NCBI GenBank assembly: GCA_024362935.1
Contig: JANCRA010000003.1
Span: 8,484,001-8,548,000, forward strand
Direction: 5' to 3'
Source of the DNA: Setophaga petechia
Lineage: Eukaryota > Chordata > Aves > Passeriformes > Parulidae
DNA length: 64,000 bases
This document shows positions 25,501-38,826 of the stretch, piece by piece. Each line of letters opens with the position of its first letter. The stretch's first letter is position 1. A program made the translations under genes and the position numbers. The notes under the pieces were generated by a model that ran no database searches, was not told where the DNA came from, and worked only from the letters and a program-made list of their open reading frames with translations.

Positions 25501-28500
25501 AATAAGATAGGAAAAGAGGAAATGTAGAGGATGATATCTGTATTCTGTATTAAAATGCCCCTGAATTGTTTTGAGTTATTCATAAACCTGTTCTATAGAA
25601 ACTTGAGTACACATAAATGATTACTGATTCATATCTCAAAACAGGGCAAGCAAGTCCTTAAACCCATCCTTATATATCTGGAAAGAAATGAAATTTTATT
25701 AAGAAAGACTTCAATTATGGAAGCAGACACGGGAGGCACTCTGCCACTGAACAGTAAAATATTATGCAATTCTGTAGAACAGTCTATCATCTCTTAACTC
25801 AAGTGTAATTTCAGTTCACAAGATAACTCCTGAGGACTTAATCACTGGACCGATGCTGAAAGATGCATTGGAGGCAATGTTAATAACTCATTGATGTTGA
25901 TTGAGGTAAGTAGGATAATATCACACACAAACAGACACAAACACAGATCATCAAGGCTCAAGAAAGTTAATGAAAGTTAGTGGGAGGAATATTAAAGTTA
26001 ATTGGGATTTTTAATGAAAAAATTTTATTAGAGACTGTTAAAAAGCTACAAATCAGTGGATGAATGAAGGCAGCAATTACTGAGGATGGAAAAAGACAAT
26101 AGCAGAAACAGGAGAAATAGGTCTCAGCATAAATTAGAATTTCTGAAATATAGAAAACTGATGAGAAAATCTGAACATACCAGGGAAAAATCAACATCTG
26201 GCAATGACACGAATGTTATGAATATTTATGGAAATGTAGCTTCCAAATTTTTATATAAATTTCTAAGATACATTATTTGGTAGCATTAGAACAACACACA
26301 TTACTTGATAGACATGATAAAATTTTAAGTTGTACTGAAAAGGCAACACTATTTGGAAATATTTACAACCTATGCTTGGGAAAAAGCAGGTGATAAACAT
26401 ACCCAGAGAGAGAATACTTAGTTCACTAGCACATAAAGAGCCTTTTAGATACTACACCAGTGTTTCATGTTTTTTTGTTAAAGCAAGTAGTTCTGGAGAA
26501 TTCACACCCAAGAATTCTCTGCAAATTCTCCATGGTAAGTCCTGGACACTAACATTCCTACTGTAGAAAATAAATTGTGGAATAAGTAGGAAATACAACA
26601 GACAAAAAGAATCTGAATACTTGTGAGTGCTTGGTAAGGATAAGGTTAGTTAGTATAATGTCAGGCAGGCCTGAAAAAATGGAAAATTCATCTAGCTAAT
26701 AAAGGACAGGAATATAGCTAATGCAAATCAATATCTTTCTGTAGAAAATAGTATTTTTTTTCATTTTTAGAAGACATTTTGATGTACATAATCAACTACA
26801 AAATATGCCTGACTCTGAAGCTGCTTTTCTACATTCTTTGGACAGAATAAAAAGCTCTCCTCTGTACTGCTGAAGTGAACAAAGGCAATGGAAGTGGCAA
26901 CCTGGAAAATGTAGCTCTCAAAGAAGAATGAAATGGAAATACTTTTAATGAAGCCCATCACAATACAGTTTCTGAGTTTAGCAAACCTACCTAGAAGAAA
27001 TATTTGCAAAATATCAGTAATAGCAAGAAGAGAGCATTATGGGTGACTTTAACAACATTTAAGTTTTCCCCATTAAAATTAGAAAAACGCAAATGTTTCC
27101 TCAGTATAAAAAATTCTTTGCCAAAGAAGACAAAGGCAAAGCGAATGTTATTTACTTGTGTTATAGCACAAATCAATGCAATAGGGTGCAACGATGTCCT
27201 GGGTCCCTAAACCTGAATATTAGGAATCTGTTTCTGTTCCTCCCAATTACAATCCATCCTCACAAGGTAAGCCTTCCTCTCACAGTTGCTCTTCTTAGTG
27301 CTTCCTTGCAAAATCTTGAAGATTTTCCAAAGAATATCTTCCTTGCTTGCAGTGAAAAATGGTTTATATTGTGAATGCCAGTTCAAGAGTAATAGGGGGT
27401 AAATTTCATTCTTTTTCCTTCTTTTCAGTACACTAAGCTACAGGAACCTTATAAACTAGAAAATAACCACTGAAATGGATAAAGCTAAAGTCACCAAGAG
27501 AAGGATTGTCTGGGAACAAGGGGGTAAGGCAGAATAAAGCCTCCTTTATCAAAATGCTATAAATTTGAACTTCTGGCTTTACTAGACCCAAGACAAGAAT
27601 TCCCCTTTTCTGCCTGAATTGGTGGTCTGACACTGCAATACTGAGCATTACTTCTTTCTTCTACATTTTTTATGTTATAATCTGAAAATCAGAGTCTGAA
27701 ACAACTAAGCTGCACATCTGAAATGCTTTTTGCACATTGTCCAGGGCAAACTGCTGGATGTTCAGAACTGGCAATTTATAACTACAAATCCTCCCATTGC
27801 CAATAAACATGAAGGGCAGGTATGAGCAAGTGCCTAAGAGCCACTGAATATGCAGTCAGTAATACATGCAAGCATTGGAGAGGCGCATTAATATCTGGAG
27901 CTGGAATTCAATTAGGCACTACTATTTCGACACTAAGACGTCAGTAAAAAATATCAGTGCTGTTTTTTGCCCTGTGACTTTATTACATAAACATTTGTGG
28001 CAAATGCATCCTTCTTTATTTAGGCCTTACCTCTCTTACTCCCAGGTGGAAGTGCAGTGCAGACCCATCTCCCATCTACACAATTGTTTGCCCCTATTAG
28101 TAACCAAAGCACCCCATTAAGCATGGTATCAGGCTACTGTGAGTAATCACCTTGAAATAAGAGAGGCTTGATAGGGCTGAGCATTCCAAAGAACGCTGTA
28201 ATCATGTGCTTTCTTTGCAAGTGCTCTCAGGAGCACACAAATTACTGCTTTTATTAGAGACCAGCAAATCTGTTTGGACAAAACCAGAGTGGATGCATGC
28301 TACCACTCGAACTACAAACCAAACTAAACACAAGCCTTTATACTAATTATGTATATAAAAACATCAGTGCACTATTTCTTCTCAACAAGAATTTCTTCTA
28401 AACAAGAATTTTTACATATCTGCAGTTCTTGACTGGGAATAAACAGCATTTAGAAACTAGCCCCAAATCAGGCAGTACTGGCAAGCTCCTAACTTAAGCT

Positions 28501-30887
28501 CAGAAAATTTACAAGCATTTTAAATCCAGTGAGACTTTTGATGTCTAAACAAATGGAAACAAATCTCTATATGCTTTGATGTGAATATTTCATCTGAAAG
28601 GATCCCACACGTTTGCCAAGTAAAGCTGTCTTCCTTGTTCCTTTTAACATTAATTTTTAGTTAAATAAGGACATTCTGCCATGTTGAAGAAGAAACACAG
28701 AACCTGTGCACATATGCTACACGTGTAAATGATGAGGAGGAGCTCATGAGAGCATACATATTAAATGAAGTGAATGAGAACTGAAACAAGGAGTATGAGA
28801 TCAAGCACTTTATCTAGATGCAGAATGACCAGAAGAACTCCATCAATATGAACCCAAGCTATACTCTCTTTAGACTAAATATTAGATGCCTAAAAAAAGC
28901 CACCCTGAGCTGGCAAGTCTGAATGGTTACCTTACTGATAACAAAAGGTAACAGTCATGGATCCACAGTACTGCCTTGTTGGGGAGCCTATTTCATGCAC
29001 AATGCTGGAAGTTTTACAGGCAAATATAATTTCTGCAACAAATTGAAATGTAATTTAAATGTGGCAGATCTCTGTCATGCAGCCACAGTATAGCATAGGC
29101 AGATTTTCTGTAGAGTTATTGAAAACTCTATTGAGAATTGAAAAAACAAACTGCTCATTAACTTCATTTTATTCATAGCTCTAATAAGAGTAGCTACATC
29201 AGGCCTTCTCTTTCTCACCTTGTATTACAACATATTCAGTCTTTTCTGTTTGGCTTCACCACCTTTTTCACCCCCTTTTTCACCTCTGTATAAAGTAACA
29301 TTTACTCTTTCTCTTTCATTAGAGATGGAAGCAGCTTCCCAGGCACCACTGCACTCTCATGTAAAAGTCACATCCTGGAAGCTTCAGTCAATATCAGCCT
29401 TTTCAAGAGCACACAAATCCCTGCTGTCAAACATGTGGGATGCACACAGCCAGCTCTTCTTTCCTCATCACCCACTCGTTCCAGTCCAGTGACCTTTCCA
29501 GCACAGTAAAAGCTGCCAACATACTGCAGACATAGAAGAAGTATGCAAATGCCAAGTGCCATTAAATGTGCCCATTGTCTCTTGAAATACAAGTCATTTC
29601 TTTCTCTCCACCAAAAGAGATCTCTTAGATCATTGTGCAAATAAAGACAACTTGGGGTTATATTGATTTACATTCCTTAAATTCAAACAAGCCTCAGGAA
29701 TATGTTTAAAGGCTCTATGACTTCTTTAGAAGCTTGCAGAAGGTATTTGAAGTGAGCACATGCTTTGTAGATCACATGTGTATCGTTGTCATTTCAAATA
29801 CCAAGGCAAGGGCTTCCTAAGGGAGCTGGCTGTCCTAGGCACTGCAGCTTCAGAGGACAGCTGGACACCTACTCCCCTTGAGGTCTCAGAAAATCATAAA
29901 GTCCTAACAAAGAGACAATCAAAGTCTTTTAATGAGAATTTATAGCTTATTGCCTTCTTACCTGTTCAGCTGACATGAAAGCGTTTTAGAAAGGGAAAAA
30001 TGTCAACCTTTCATGCAGCTGAAACTTGATCTCAGTTGTATCAGAGTGCTGGATAGCCTTTGAACAAGAGGAGAGGTGGAATTAGACAAGTGATTAATGC
30101 CCACTGGTTTCATAGACAGTCTGGCATAACATATTTTGCTAGCAGGTCAGTCAAGAAGTAAGGTTAGTTTTAGCTCAGAGGTCTCTGTTTCTCTCTTTAT
30201 GGTGAGATTTATGATTTATATACTACTATTGCCAACTGATTCTGATGTCAAAGTTTTCTTCTTAACCACATACTACCAAAATCAGAAGTTTTCTGAGTTT
30301 GAATGACAAGCAACCAAGAACAAACACAATGACAAATTTAAAAATTAAACAAATACAAAACACTTTTTCTTAGAGAAAAATGTAAGACTATTGTGATTGG
30401 CAGTTGTGAACCCCACAATTACTGCACAAAATCCAACTTTTAGGGCATTTACACTGTATATTCCTGTCAATATCAAGAACAAGAAAAACAAGAAAAAAAT
30501 CTTTGCTAAACTGCAGTGCCAGAGAAATTGTACTTTCACTTACACATCAGGCCAACTGATTTACAACTACCACATTTGGCCTCCTAAATTTAGTCAAAAC
30601 TCAGTCCTGTGCTGATGCAGACTACACTTCTTTTAATAACCTAACTCCACAGATCTCCAACCAGAACATTCTGAATGAAGAAAACTGTGTGAATGACCAC
30701 AGACATAAATGGGAAAAGAATTTTCCCCCACCTCCTTCACTTTAGGTAGCGTTAATGGAGTCTAAGATGGAATGTGACTGTTTATGTAAGAGTTAGAGTC
30801 TCCACAAGGACATGTGCAAAGAATGAAGTTACAAACCAAAGCCATGTTTTCATAATTTTTCAATCAGAATTTTCATTGGCACCCATT
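19591..30887. other. Long unique AT-rich noncoding stretch
   Basis: In more than 11 kb I recognise no exon, RNA gene or dispersed repeat. Minor items are an A-rich tract at about 24688-24713 and a CA/AAC-rich bit near 25921-25945. The run free of recognisable transposons is the longest in the window. Very old repeats may be invisible by eye. Confidence 0.6.
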
Positions 30888-30949
30888 ATGGCTGGACTCA
30901 ATGATCTTAAGGGTCTTTTTCAGTGTAAAAGTTTCTATGTTTCTGATTA
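30888..30949 (+). mobile_element. CR1 LINE 3'-terminal scrap (~60 bp)
   Basis: The sequence GGCTGGACTCAATGATCTTA, then AGGGTCTTTTTCAG and a tail with TTTCTATGTTTCTGATT, matches the last about 60 bp of the CR1 3' UTR type seen at 19.5 and 38.3 kb. It has diverged slightly. The rest of the element is missing, which is an extreme 5' truncation typical of CR1. Confidence 0.8.
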
Positions 30950-33814
30950 TTTGAGATGAATGCAATTCCTCCATGGGTAATTAAGCTTAATTTAGCATCC
31001 CAGCACACAAAGGAAAAATAAAAAGGAAAAAAATCCATTAAATAGTACTACTTTGTATTCCTGCCAGCCAGGAAGTAGTTGGACACCTAAATACACAGGT
31101 ACTTATTTTGAAGGGTTTTCAAAATTCATGTGAATTCAATGAGAAACAGAACTGAAAATCTCGCTAGAAATCATTGGTTAAGGAGAAACACATTGGTTAA
31201 GTTTATTCAGATCTTATTCATGTATGCTAAGAAGGGTGAGATTCTTTTCTCTGACAGAGAAAAAAAGGCAGACTGAAGCCTGAACTCTGTAGTAAAATTA
31301 CCTCTGAAATTATCCCAGTATCTATTAGAAATCAAGATTTAGATATTCCCTTTTAACCAGTGCTGCATATTTAATTCTTGGTTAACTTTTGTAAAGAGTT
31401 ATATAAGTGCAGAAATATTTTCTCTTCGTGCCTCTTCTGCCACATCTTGTAATTTCTTTTCTAAAAATCTTTTCTTCTCTGGGTTTCACAAGGTAACACA
31501 GCTGTGCTCACAGATCTACAAATAATAGCAGTAATAACATCAATAATAATAAACCAAATAACTTTTTTCCTGTTCATTACATTGCAGAATTAGGCCTCAA
31601 AAAGTTGTATTTCCTGCTAATGGGAATGGTAATTGCTCAGTTTTTTCCCCGATGATAAAAATTAAGTCATACTTTTATTATGGCTGCCTATTTTCATGTA
31701 ATTGCCATTTTTGGGTTTTGTGCAATAATTAAAAATAAGACAACAATGCTGTGCCAACACCCAACAGCATCTTTACTCAGTTAAATATAATTGTAGCAAA
31801 TTTAGACAAATTTTGTAATAAAATAATCTATGGTGTGCTGGGTTTTGTAGTTGAATATACAGAAACACCTGTCTGTAGTTGTTTCAGAATGTATTTCCTC
31901 ACATAAGCTTTACACAAAACAAAATTATAGAGTTATATTAAACTGTTGGTCCATTAAAAAGATTGTGTCTATAAATCCTAATCATGACATTCATAAGAAA
32001 TACTGAAGGTAATTAATATTAGAGTGATACCAGTCACTCTAAAAAAACCCAGAGGACAAAAGGCAGCACAGGGGAGCTTTAATTTTATGCTGGTGCACAC
32101 TGTGGGTTTTTCTTATTAAAATTTAAATTCATTCTCCTTTTTATAGCAAGAAAGACTGTTTAAACATTGTACTTAGAAAAAAATGTTAGAAATGCTCCTG
32201 CTGAAAGGACATTTAGCAGTGAAAATGCAAATCTGAAATCTAAAATAAGTTTCTGATCCCCACAGGGCTTCATGGCAGTAGAAAGAAAAATCAAAGGTCT
32301 TCAGTATGGCTGGAGTTAATCTAGATCCCAAATACCTTCTTGTATTAAGGATTTTTCTGAACCTCTGATAGTTTCTCATACTGCTCTATCTGCCATAATC
32401 TGGTATTTAGCAGAAGGATTAACATCTGGCTGAGAATTGTCTTTTCTTTACCACCTGAATTCTATTCAGATTTGTCAGACATATTAAAAAAATTTTTGCT
32501 TCTTAAGGAGGAAAATGCATAAGGGTATTATGAAAACAGTTTGCAGATTAATTCTTCCCCAGAAATCTTTACTTGAAAGTACAACCCTTTTGAAGTTCTG
32601 TGGCAAATTTCATAGCTGAATATTCAACACATAATATATACATTTTCATTCACATTTTAAAGTGAATTACTTTTGGCAGCCTTCAAATTCCTTCTGAATT
32701 CACTTTCCTAAATATATTCAGTGATAGGAATATTTGGTAAAACAATTAATAATGCAGAATATTTAGTGGACAGAAAGCTTATTTGAAATAATGCATTGGA
32801 AAGTTGTATTTGAAAGTAACTGTCCTCTCTTTGGGAACAAAAAACAAAAACCAACTTTTTTTTGGTTCACTGAAAACCACAGCAATGAAAACTTACAATT
32901 CCCCAGTCTAGTTACCATCAAAGTGTAGCGACCATTGCATGACTACAATACTGGGTATCAGAGACAAAACATTGAATAAGGTTGCCAATAAGTGTCTGGA
33001 CTGGGGATAAAATTCAGGCCAACCCATCAGGTGTTGTCTCACCTCTGCTCATGAAATCATAATGAATGGTTTGTTAATCAGTAGAAGAGAAACTAAGAGC
33101 ATCATCTGTATTGGTTCATAGAAATGAACACTGATTCCAGTATTGCTCAGCAAGCACTGTCACAAAGAAGGTGCCCTGCATGTTGGCTAAATACTTTCTT
33201 AAATTGTCCAAACACTTCTAATTCCAAGCCCAATTTTTGTGACAGCTGAGCTCAATAAAGGATATGAAAGTCAGACAACTTGGGAGCTCTAAACCAGGTG
33301 AATTAACAAAATATTTTTAGTAGGGATGTGTTTTAAGCTCTGATGGAATCCATTAAGGAACTCTACAAGTATTCTTTATGTTCACAGACTGTTCTGGACA
33401 AAATGGCTGCTCCTGATGATTTATTTTTTTGGACTGGAAGGACTTGGTCTACAGAGCACCCAGATTCTAATCAGAGGGCTAGAGGAGAGCCTGCAGACTC
33501 ATATGTTTAAGTGATGTTTCCATGGATACAACTGACTTGAGTTTGCAAACTTAGCTTCAACAAGTGGCAAAATATATCTCATCTTCCCAAACTTTTGAGT
33601 GTCAGGACATAGACACCACTTGTCCATGGAATAAATGTGAAGCCAGAGACTGGAGTGCAGAAGCAAGGAAAAATGCACTTAACATGCATTGCTAATCTGA
33701 AACTGCAGCAGTGTGTGCTGGGCAATCTGCATCAGGGTAGGCAATTTTTTGGGTCATTTTCAGCAACATTTAGGCTGAAATAATCAACAGCACAAATAAA
33801 GACCAAGAAGCAAT
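30950..33814. other. Unique AT-rich noncoding sequence
   Basis: No gene or dispersed repeat is recognised. An AAT-rich stretch (TAATAACATCAATAATAATA) sits near 31531-31553. Confidence 0.6.
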
Positions 33815-34060
33815 TGGTTGTGAGGAAGTTCTGGGAAAAAACATGTCAAAGGGATGCTGTGGGCCATCAAACAAACATGAGTCAACAATGCCATGCTGTT
33901 TCAATGAAAGGAGAGCTGCATTAGGCTCTATTAACAGGAATAGCTCACCAGACATGTGATGCAATCCTTCCATCCAAACCCTGTCTGAAATCCTGACTTC
34001 TATTCAAACACCCATTGAGACATGTCTAGAGAATGTCAGATGTCCATGGTGGGAAGAACA
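33815..34060 (+). mobile_element. Very old CR1 ORF2 fragment
   Basis: The plus strand retains a degraded stretch of CR1 ORF2 downstream of the RT active site. GGGATGCTGTGGGCCATCAA, then AACATGAGTCAACAATGCC, translates as VGHQTNMSQQC, close to the family V-DHQLNMSQQCA segment. Further on, GGCTCTATTAACAGGAATAG parallels the GCI-RSIAS region, and a later TGTCCATGGTGGG parallels the CVQFW region. Several indels break the frame. The boundaries are approximate because similarity fades at both ends. It is much more diverged than the other CR1 pieces, so I consider the assignment probable, not certain. Confidence 0.55.
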
Positions 34061-37000
34061 AGAAGCAGTGGGCATTGCTGCAAGGAATATTCAAGCATGC
34101 TATTAAGAGAACTTTTTAGCAGTAAGTATAGTGCAGGCATGTAATATATTGTCAGGGAAAATTCTGAAACCTCAACGACCATGAGTCATCAAGAGTAAGA
34201 GGAATGACAGAAACACAGACCACCATGACCTGAGGCTGGAACAAGCTTTTGATTCTGGGCTGCATTAAAATATGTGGCACTGGAACACCAGGAAACACTA
34301 AATAATATAGCCATCCTGAATTTCATCATACTAACAGACTATTTTACCACATCCATTCCCAGAGTATATTAAAATCAACAGTTTGGGCAAAAACATATTC
34401 TAAAGGTGACCACTTTTCTAATTTTTTTTTGTTCATACTAGAATTACTTCATTTTTTTGACAGTTGTCAATTTTGACAAATCCCTCAGGAATCCAGGAAA
34501 TTGTTCAGGAAGGTAGTTTTCTACATGAAGAATATGTAGATATATATACTGAATACTCCATTCTGCACTAGCTTCATTCTGCCCTCACTTCTTTTTACAC
34601 GGTCTATCCAATGTCCTCCAGGAAGTTAATTTGGATATGCAATGGTAAGGCTGAGAAGGAAACCCCAAGGAAGCCCTAATGATGAATACTGTAACAATAG
34701 AAACAGATTTGCCTGCAAAGTTCTTGTAACAAGTCAGAGATGAAAAATCTTCATCCAATACTCAACACTTCCATTCATTACTCAGTTTTTGTGGAGGCAC
34801 AGAAAGGATATGATGAATTGCATCCTAAGCTGCAGGGGGAACAAGAACTTATGATCTCTTTCTTTAATTAGGAGGAGTACCTCAAGCAGAGCATTGATTG
34901 CCTGAAATTGTATCTGCACTATAGGAGGCAAATTGTGGACTTTGCTTAAATAAAGCCTTTTTAGGAGACAGGGGCATGTCACTGGGTCATTACCTGCTGG
35001 GGCTGGGCAGCATTGTGGGGCAGAAATGTGGGAGAAGTTTAGGATTCTGCACAGTGCTACAAGGGTCTCTCAATCTTCCTCATGCTGTGCATCAAATATG
35101 GGGAGCTCAAAGAAAATTCAGAGTAGGCAGTGGGAGCTTATGAGCTCCAAGCCCTAATGCAGGGGAGCACAAGTCAGAAAGGAGTTGTAGGGTTTGTATC
35201 CTTTCCATCCTTCCCCAGTAAATCTGCCTCTGAGTGGGTTTCATCTGACATGTTCACTGTAAATGTCCGTGCATTCACTAAGATGTTAGCTTTTCCATCA
35301 AAAAAAAAAAAAAAGATATTTAAAATCAAAGTAGCTGGTCTAGTGATAATAACAGCAAGATTCTGGCTGGGCTATAAAGTGATAATGTTTTATTGGTTGA
35401 TGTGGTAGATGGCACTTAGTAGGTCACTTGAATAAAAGCAATGATTTCCCCTTGTTCTGGCAGGAGCTATTGTACGTGTTAGACTGAATAATTTCTTTTC
35501 TGAAGATTTAGAGATATTTTCTTTACTGTAATTGTCAAACTACGCTGACAATCTGAATACCATTACCTCAGTAATAACTGAAATTTAGAAGTGGAATAGT
35601 GTCACTTGAAGACAAATACAAAGGATATAGAAAGACTTGTGCTATTCTTTTCTCTGTCTTTTATTCTGCGTGTCTTTTAGTTTAATTTATTCCAGTGTGA
35701 GCATTTTTTCTTCATTTTAACATTGCCTAATGGATTTTACATCTCTTGGCCAAACTTACCTCTGATATAGCATTCAAGCAATTAATGGAGCCCTTTACAG
35801 CAGATCTGTCTCAGACATCAAACCTGAATTTTTTAAAGGAAAAATTATCATTAACATAGGATGTAAAGGCATGCTGAACTGAATCAACAATTGAAAGTGG
35901 GAACTGCTAGGAAATGGGCTTTAAAACCATACAAGTGCTCCAAACCAAAATGTTACCTTGGACTCAGAGAAGATGCTCAGGCCAATAGGAATGGGTATGT
36001 GAATTAACAGACTACTGTTCCTTGCTTTGAACCTCTTAGAAGCAGTTCAGGTCATCTAAATATTTAAACATTTGAATATTTAAAGGTTCTTAATGGGAGT
36101 TGAGAGCACTTTGTTGGTTTTTTTTAATTCCACTTTAGTGTTGAGAGTAGAACAAGACAATTCAGGCACTTGAATGTACTACTTGTGACTTAGCAAAGCC
36201 AACTTAATGTCTGGCTGCTGTGCACAGGGACAGTCTCATCAGTCTCCTGAATTTCCAGACCTGAACTAACCCTAAACAGTAAAAAAAAGAGAGAAGAGGA
36301 AAAAGTAGCTATCTTTTTCTGATTTAGCCTTAACATGCTTCTTCAAGGATCAGATGCCTGTGCCATCAGGAAGTACAGTTTTGGTAATCACATCAGAAAG
36401 AGGTGGCTGAGAGCAGGATCACATCTCTTGGCAGCAGCTACCTGGGAAATGTCTTTAGTTGTACTACAAGACCATGCACAAAAGTAGATGAGATGATACA
36501 ATTACTTCCCACAGTGTGCAAAAATGGAAGGATGGGGAGCTCAGAAGCAGCCAAAAGTGCCATTATCTGGGAAGAATGATAAGGAAAACTCTGGACAGCT
36601 TTCTCCCAGTGAAATGTTATTGTCCTCATTAAACGTTTCCGCTAATATGCAGCGGAAGCAGGAGAGAGGATAGATTGGAAATAAATTTTACAAGGTTGAT
36701 GTCTGCATCTCTGACCTGCTGTGTGGAACAGAAGTGATGGGTACAAGATGGTTACAAATGCACTCAAGATCAGAAATGACAAGGGGAAATAAAAAATTAA
36801 TCTAAAAATACATTTCACAGTTCACGCACAGTTAGGTGCAACTTAGTTTGTTTTTTTTAATTCCCTTCTCTATTTGGGATTTACTTTACTTGATGTAATA
36901 TGTGTTATTTTATACTTATGGGAGCTGACTTATGAATAATACAATTAGTCAGTTTGGGCTTTCAGAAAAGGTCTACACTTACTAGAATTTATCAAATTTA

Positions 37001-37468
37001 AGCAAAGGGTGTTTTGCACTTTTTGTACTCCACAGGGTAACTATAAAGAAGGCATAACTTTGTTGAAATAATTATTTTCTTCTCATTACATTATGACTGA
37101 GTTAGACTCACCTCATTTAAATTCATGTTAGCATCTGAGTGTAACAGAGTAATAGCATAAGAATCCTAGCTTAGGATTTGCATGGCCCAAGCAAATGCAA
37201 CACGTGGGCTGGCGTGACAAGCTGCTTGTTCCATACCACAGTAAGCACTGACGTGGGGAAAACACCAGGTAGCCTCACCCTCTGTGTGCTGCTTGTCAGT
37301 GTTTTCTGACAAGCAAACAGCCAGGCTGAAACACAGGAATCCAGAAAAGACAATTGCAGAAGTTTTTCTGAGAGACTCAGGTGTTAAAATTATGTGTGAT
37401 TGATGAAATGTTCATTTTTCAAACCTTCATCAGCTGCCTTGCTAATATATATCTGCACGTCTACCAAA
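34061..37468. other. Unique AT-rich sequence, GC-richer near its right end
   Basis: No gene is recognised. The stretch includes a 7-bp-stem hairpin (34520-34540), an A-run near 35301-35314, and the motif cluster and perfect hairpin at 37,201-37,315. Confidence 0.6.
37199..37315. promoter_or_regulatory. Candidate regulatory cluster with a perfect hairpin
   Basis: In about 115 bp there is a CACGTG E-box (37201-37206), a GGCGTGAC, a TGACGTGG (37249-37256, the form bound by ATF6/CREB-type factors), an ACCACA (RUNX-like) and three TGACAAGC-type words in both orientations. Two of those words form a perfect 10-bp hairpin with a 6-nt loop (37290-37315). The local CpG content is higher than in the flanks. 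These are motif matches only. Confidence 0.25.
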
Positions 37469-37565
37469 ATCATAGAATCACAGAGTAGTCTGAGTTAGAT
37501 CTCCAAATACCATCCAGAGTGACCCACCTGCCAGGGGGACATCACAGACACACTAGAATAGGTGG
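37469..37565 (-). mobile_element. CR1 LINE (minus), 3' end, left part of a split copy
   Basis: The plus strand reads ATCATAGAATCACAGAGTAG and then CCACCTGCCAGGGGGACATC. This is the complement of a CR1 3' terminus and the start of its 3' UTR. It stops at CACTAGAATAGG, exactly where the family continues (minus sense: GGGCTCTGAGCAACCTGGTC upstream of CTAGTG). The continuation is found about 800 bp away at 38,366. This is the left half of a CR1 interrupted by a later CR1. Confidence 0.85.
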
Positions 37566-38360
37566 GAGTTCAGGAAGGCTCTGCAGAGGGATCTGGACAG
37601 GCTGAATTGATGGGCCAAGGCCAATGAAATTAAACAAGGCAAATCTCTGGGTCCTGCCTTTGGGGCACAACAACTCCTGCAGTGCTACAGGCTGGGGACA
37701 GAGTGGCTGAAAGGACCTGGGGTGCTGGTTTACAGCAGTTGAGCATGAGCCAGCTGTGGCCAGGCGGCCAAAAAGGCCATTGGCATCCTGGCCTGGATGA
37801 GCAAGAGTGTGGCCAGCAGGACCAGGGCAGGGATTGTCCCCCTGTGCTCAGCACTGATGAGACCATACCTCAAATCTTGTGTTAATTTCTGGGCCCTTCA
37901 TGACAAGAAGGATATTGAGGGTCTGGAGTGAGTCCAGAGAAGGGAAATGTAGCTGGGGAAGGGTCTGGAGCACAAGTCCTGTGAGGAGCAGCTGGAGAAG
38001 AGGAGGCTTGGCGAGACCTTATTGCTCTCCACCACTACCCAAAAGGAGGTTGTCATAAGCTGGGGGTTGGTCTCTTCACCTGGGTGACAAGTGACAGGAC
38101 AAAAGGAAAAGGCCTCAAGCGGCAGGAAGGGAGATTCAGATTACATATCAGGAAAATTTTCTTCACAGGAATGGTGGTTAAGCATTGGGACAGGCTGTCC
38201 AGGGAAGTGGTGGAGTCACCATCACTGGAAGTGTTCAAAAAGAGTGTTGGAGTGGCACTTGTAGACATGGTTTAATGGTGAACATGGTGGTAGTGCTGAG
38301 TTAGCAGCTGGACATTTACCTTAAAGGTCTTTTCCAACTTTAACAATTTTGTGATTCTAT
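37566..38360 (+). mobile_element. CR1 LINE inserted inside another CR1
   Basis: This is a plus-strand 5'-truncated CR1 that starts in ORF2 (AGGAAGGCTCTGCAGAGGGA) and runs through the C-terminal coding region to a clean 3' end (GTCTTTTCCAACTTTAACAA, then GTGATTCTAT). The ORF2 C-terminal frame at 38,084-38,275 reads TSDRTKGKGL, RFRLHIRKIFFTGMVVKHW and EVVESPSLEVFKK, all typical of CR1. Upstream the frame is broken. The same subfamily supplies the copies at 18.6 and 30.9 kb. It disrupts a minus-strand CR1 whose halves flank it, and short similar words (ACTAGAATAGGTG on the left, ACTGGATCCAGTTG on the right) may be the decayed target-site duplication. Confidence 0.92.
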
Positions 38361-38365
38361 CTTCA

Positions 38366-38826
38366 ACTGGATCCAGTTGCTCAGAGCCCCATCCAACATG
38401 ACCTCCAAAGTTTCCAGGGGTGAGGCACCCACCATCTCTCTGGGCAACTCATGCCAGTATCTCACTACATTCATTACAAAAAAAAACCCCAGAAAATTCT
38501 TGTATCTAGCCTAAATCTGCTATCTTTTAGTTTAAAACTATTACCCCTTGTCCTGGCACTATAAGCCTTACTAAGTTTGTTTCTCTCTTTCTTACAAGGC
38601 CTCTTTAAGTATCAAAAGGCAACATTAAGGTCGCCTTAGGGTCTTTTCTGGGCTGAACAAAGCAAACTCAGCCTTTCTTCATAGGAGAGGTGCTTGAAAC
38701 TTCTGATCATTTTTGTGGACCTCCTCTGAACCTGCTCCAACAGTTCCATGTCTTTCCTATGCTGAGGAATCCAGAGATGGGTGCAGTACTGCAGGTGAGG
38801 TTTTACCAGAGTGGAATAGAGAAATC
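38366..38826 (-). mobile_element. CR1 LINE (minus), right part of a split copy
   Basis: The complement of the CR1 3' UTR and ORF2 end resumes at GGATCCAGTTGCTCAGAGCC. It runs through CCCCTTGTCCTGGCACTA, TTCTTCATAGGAGAGGTGCT, CTGCTCCAACAGTTCCATGT and GGTGCAGTACTGCAGGTGAG, all minus-strand CR1 landmarks in the correct order. It joins 37,469-37,565 with almost no missing family sequence, showing the two were one element before the plus CR1 landed between them. The 5' side ends near 38,826. The element is inactive. Confidence 0.92.
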
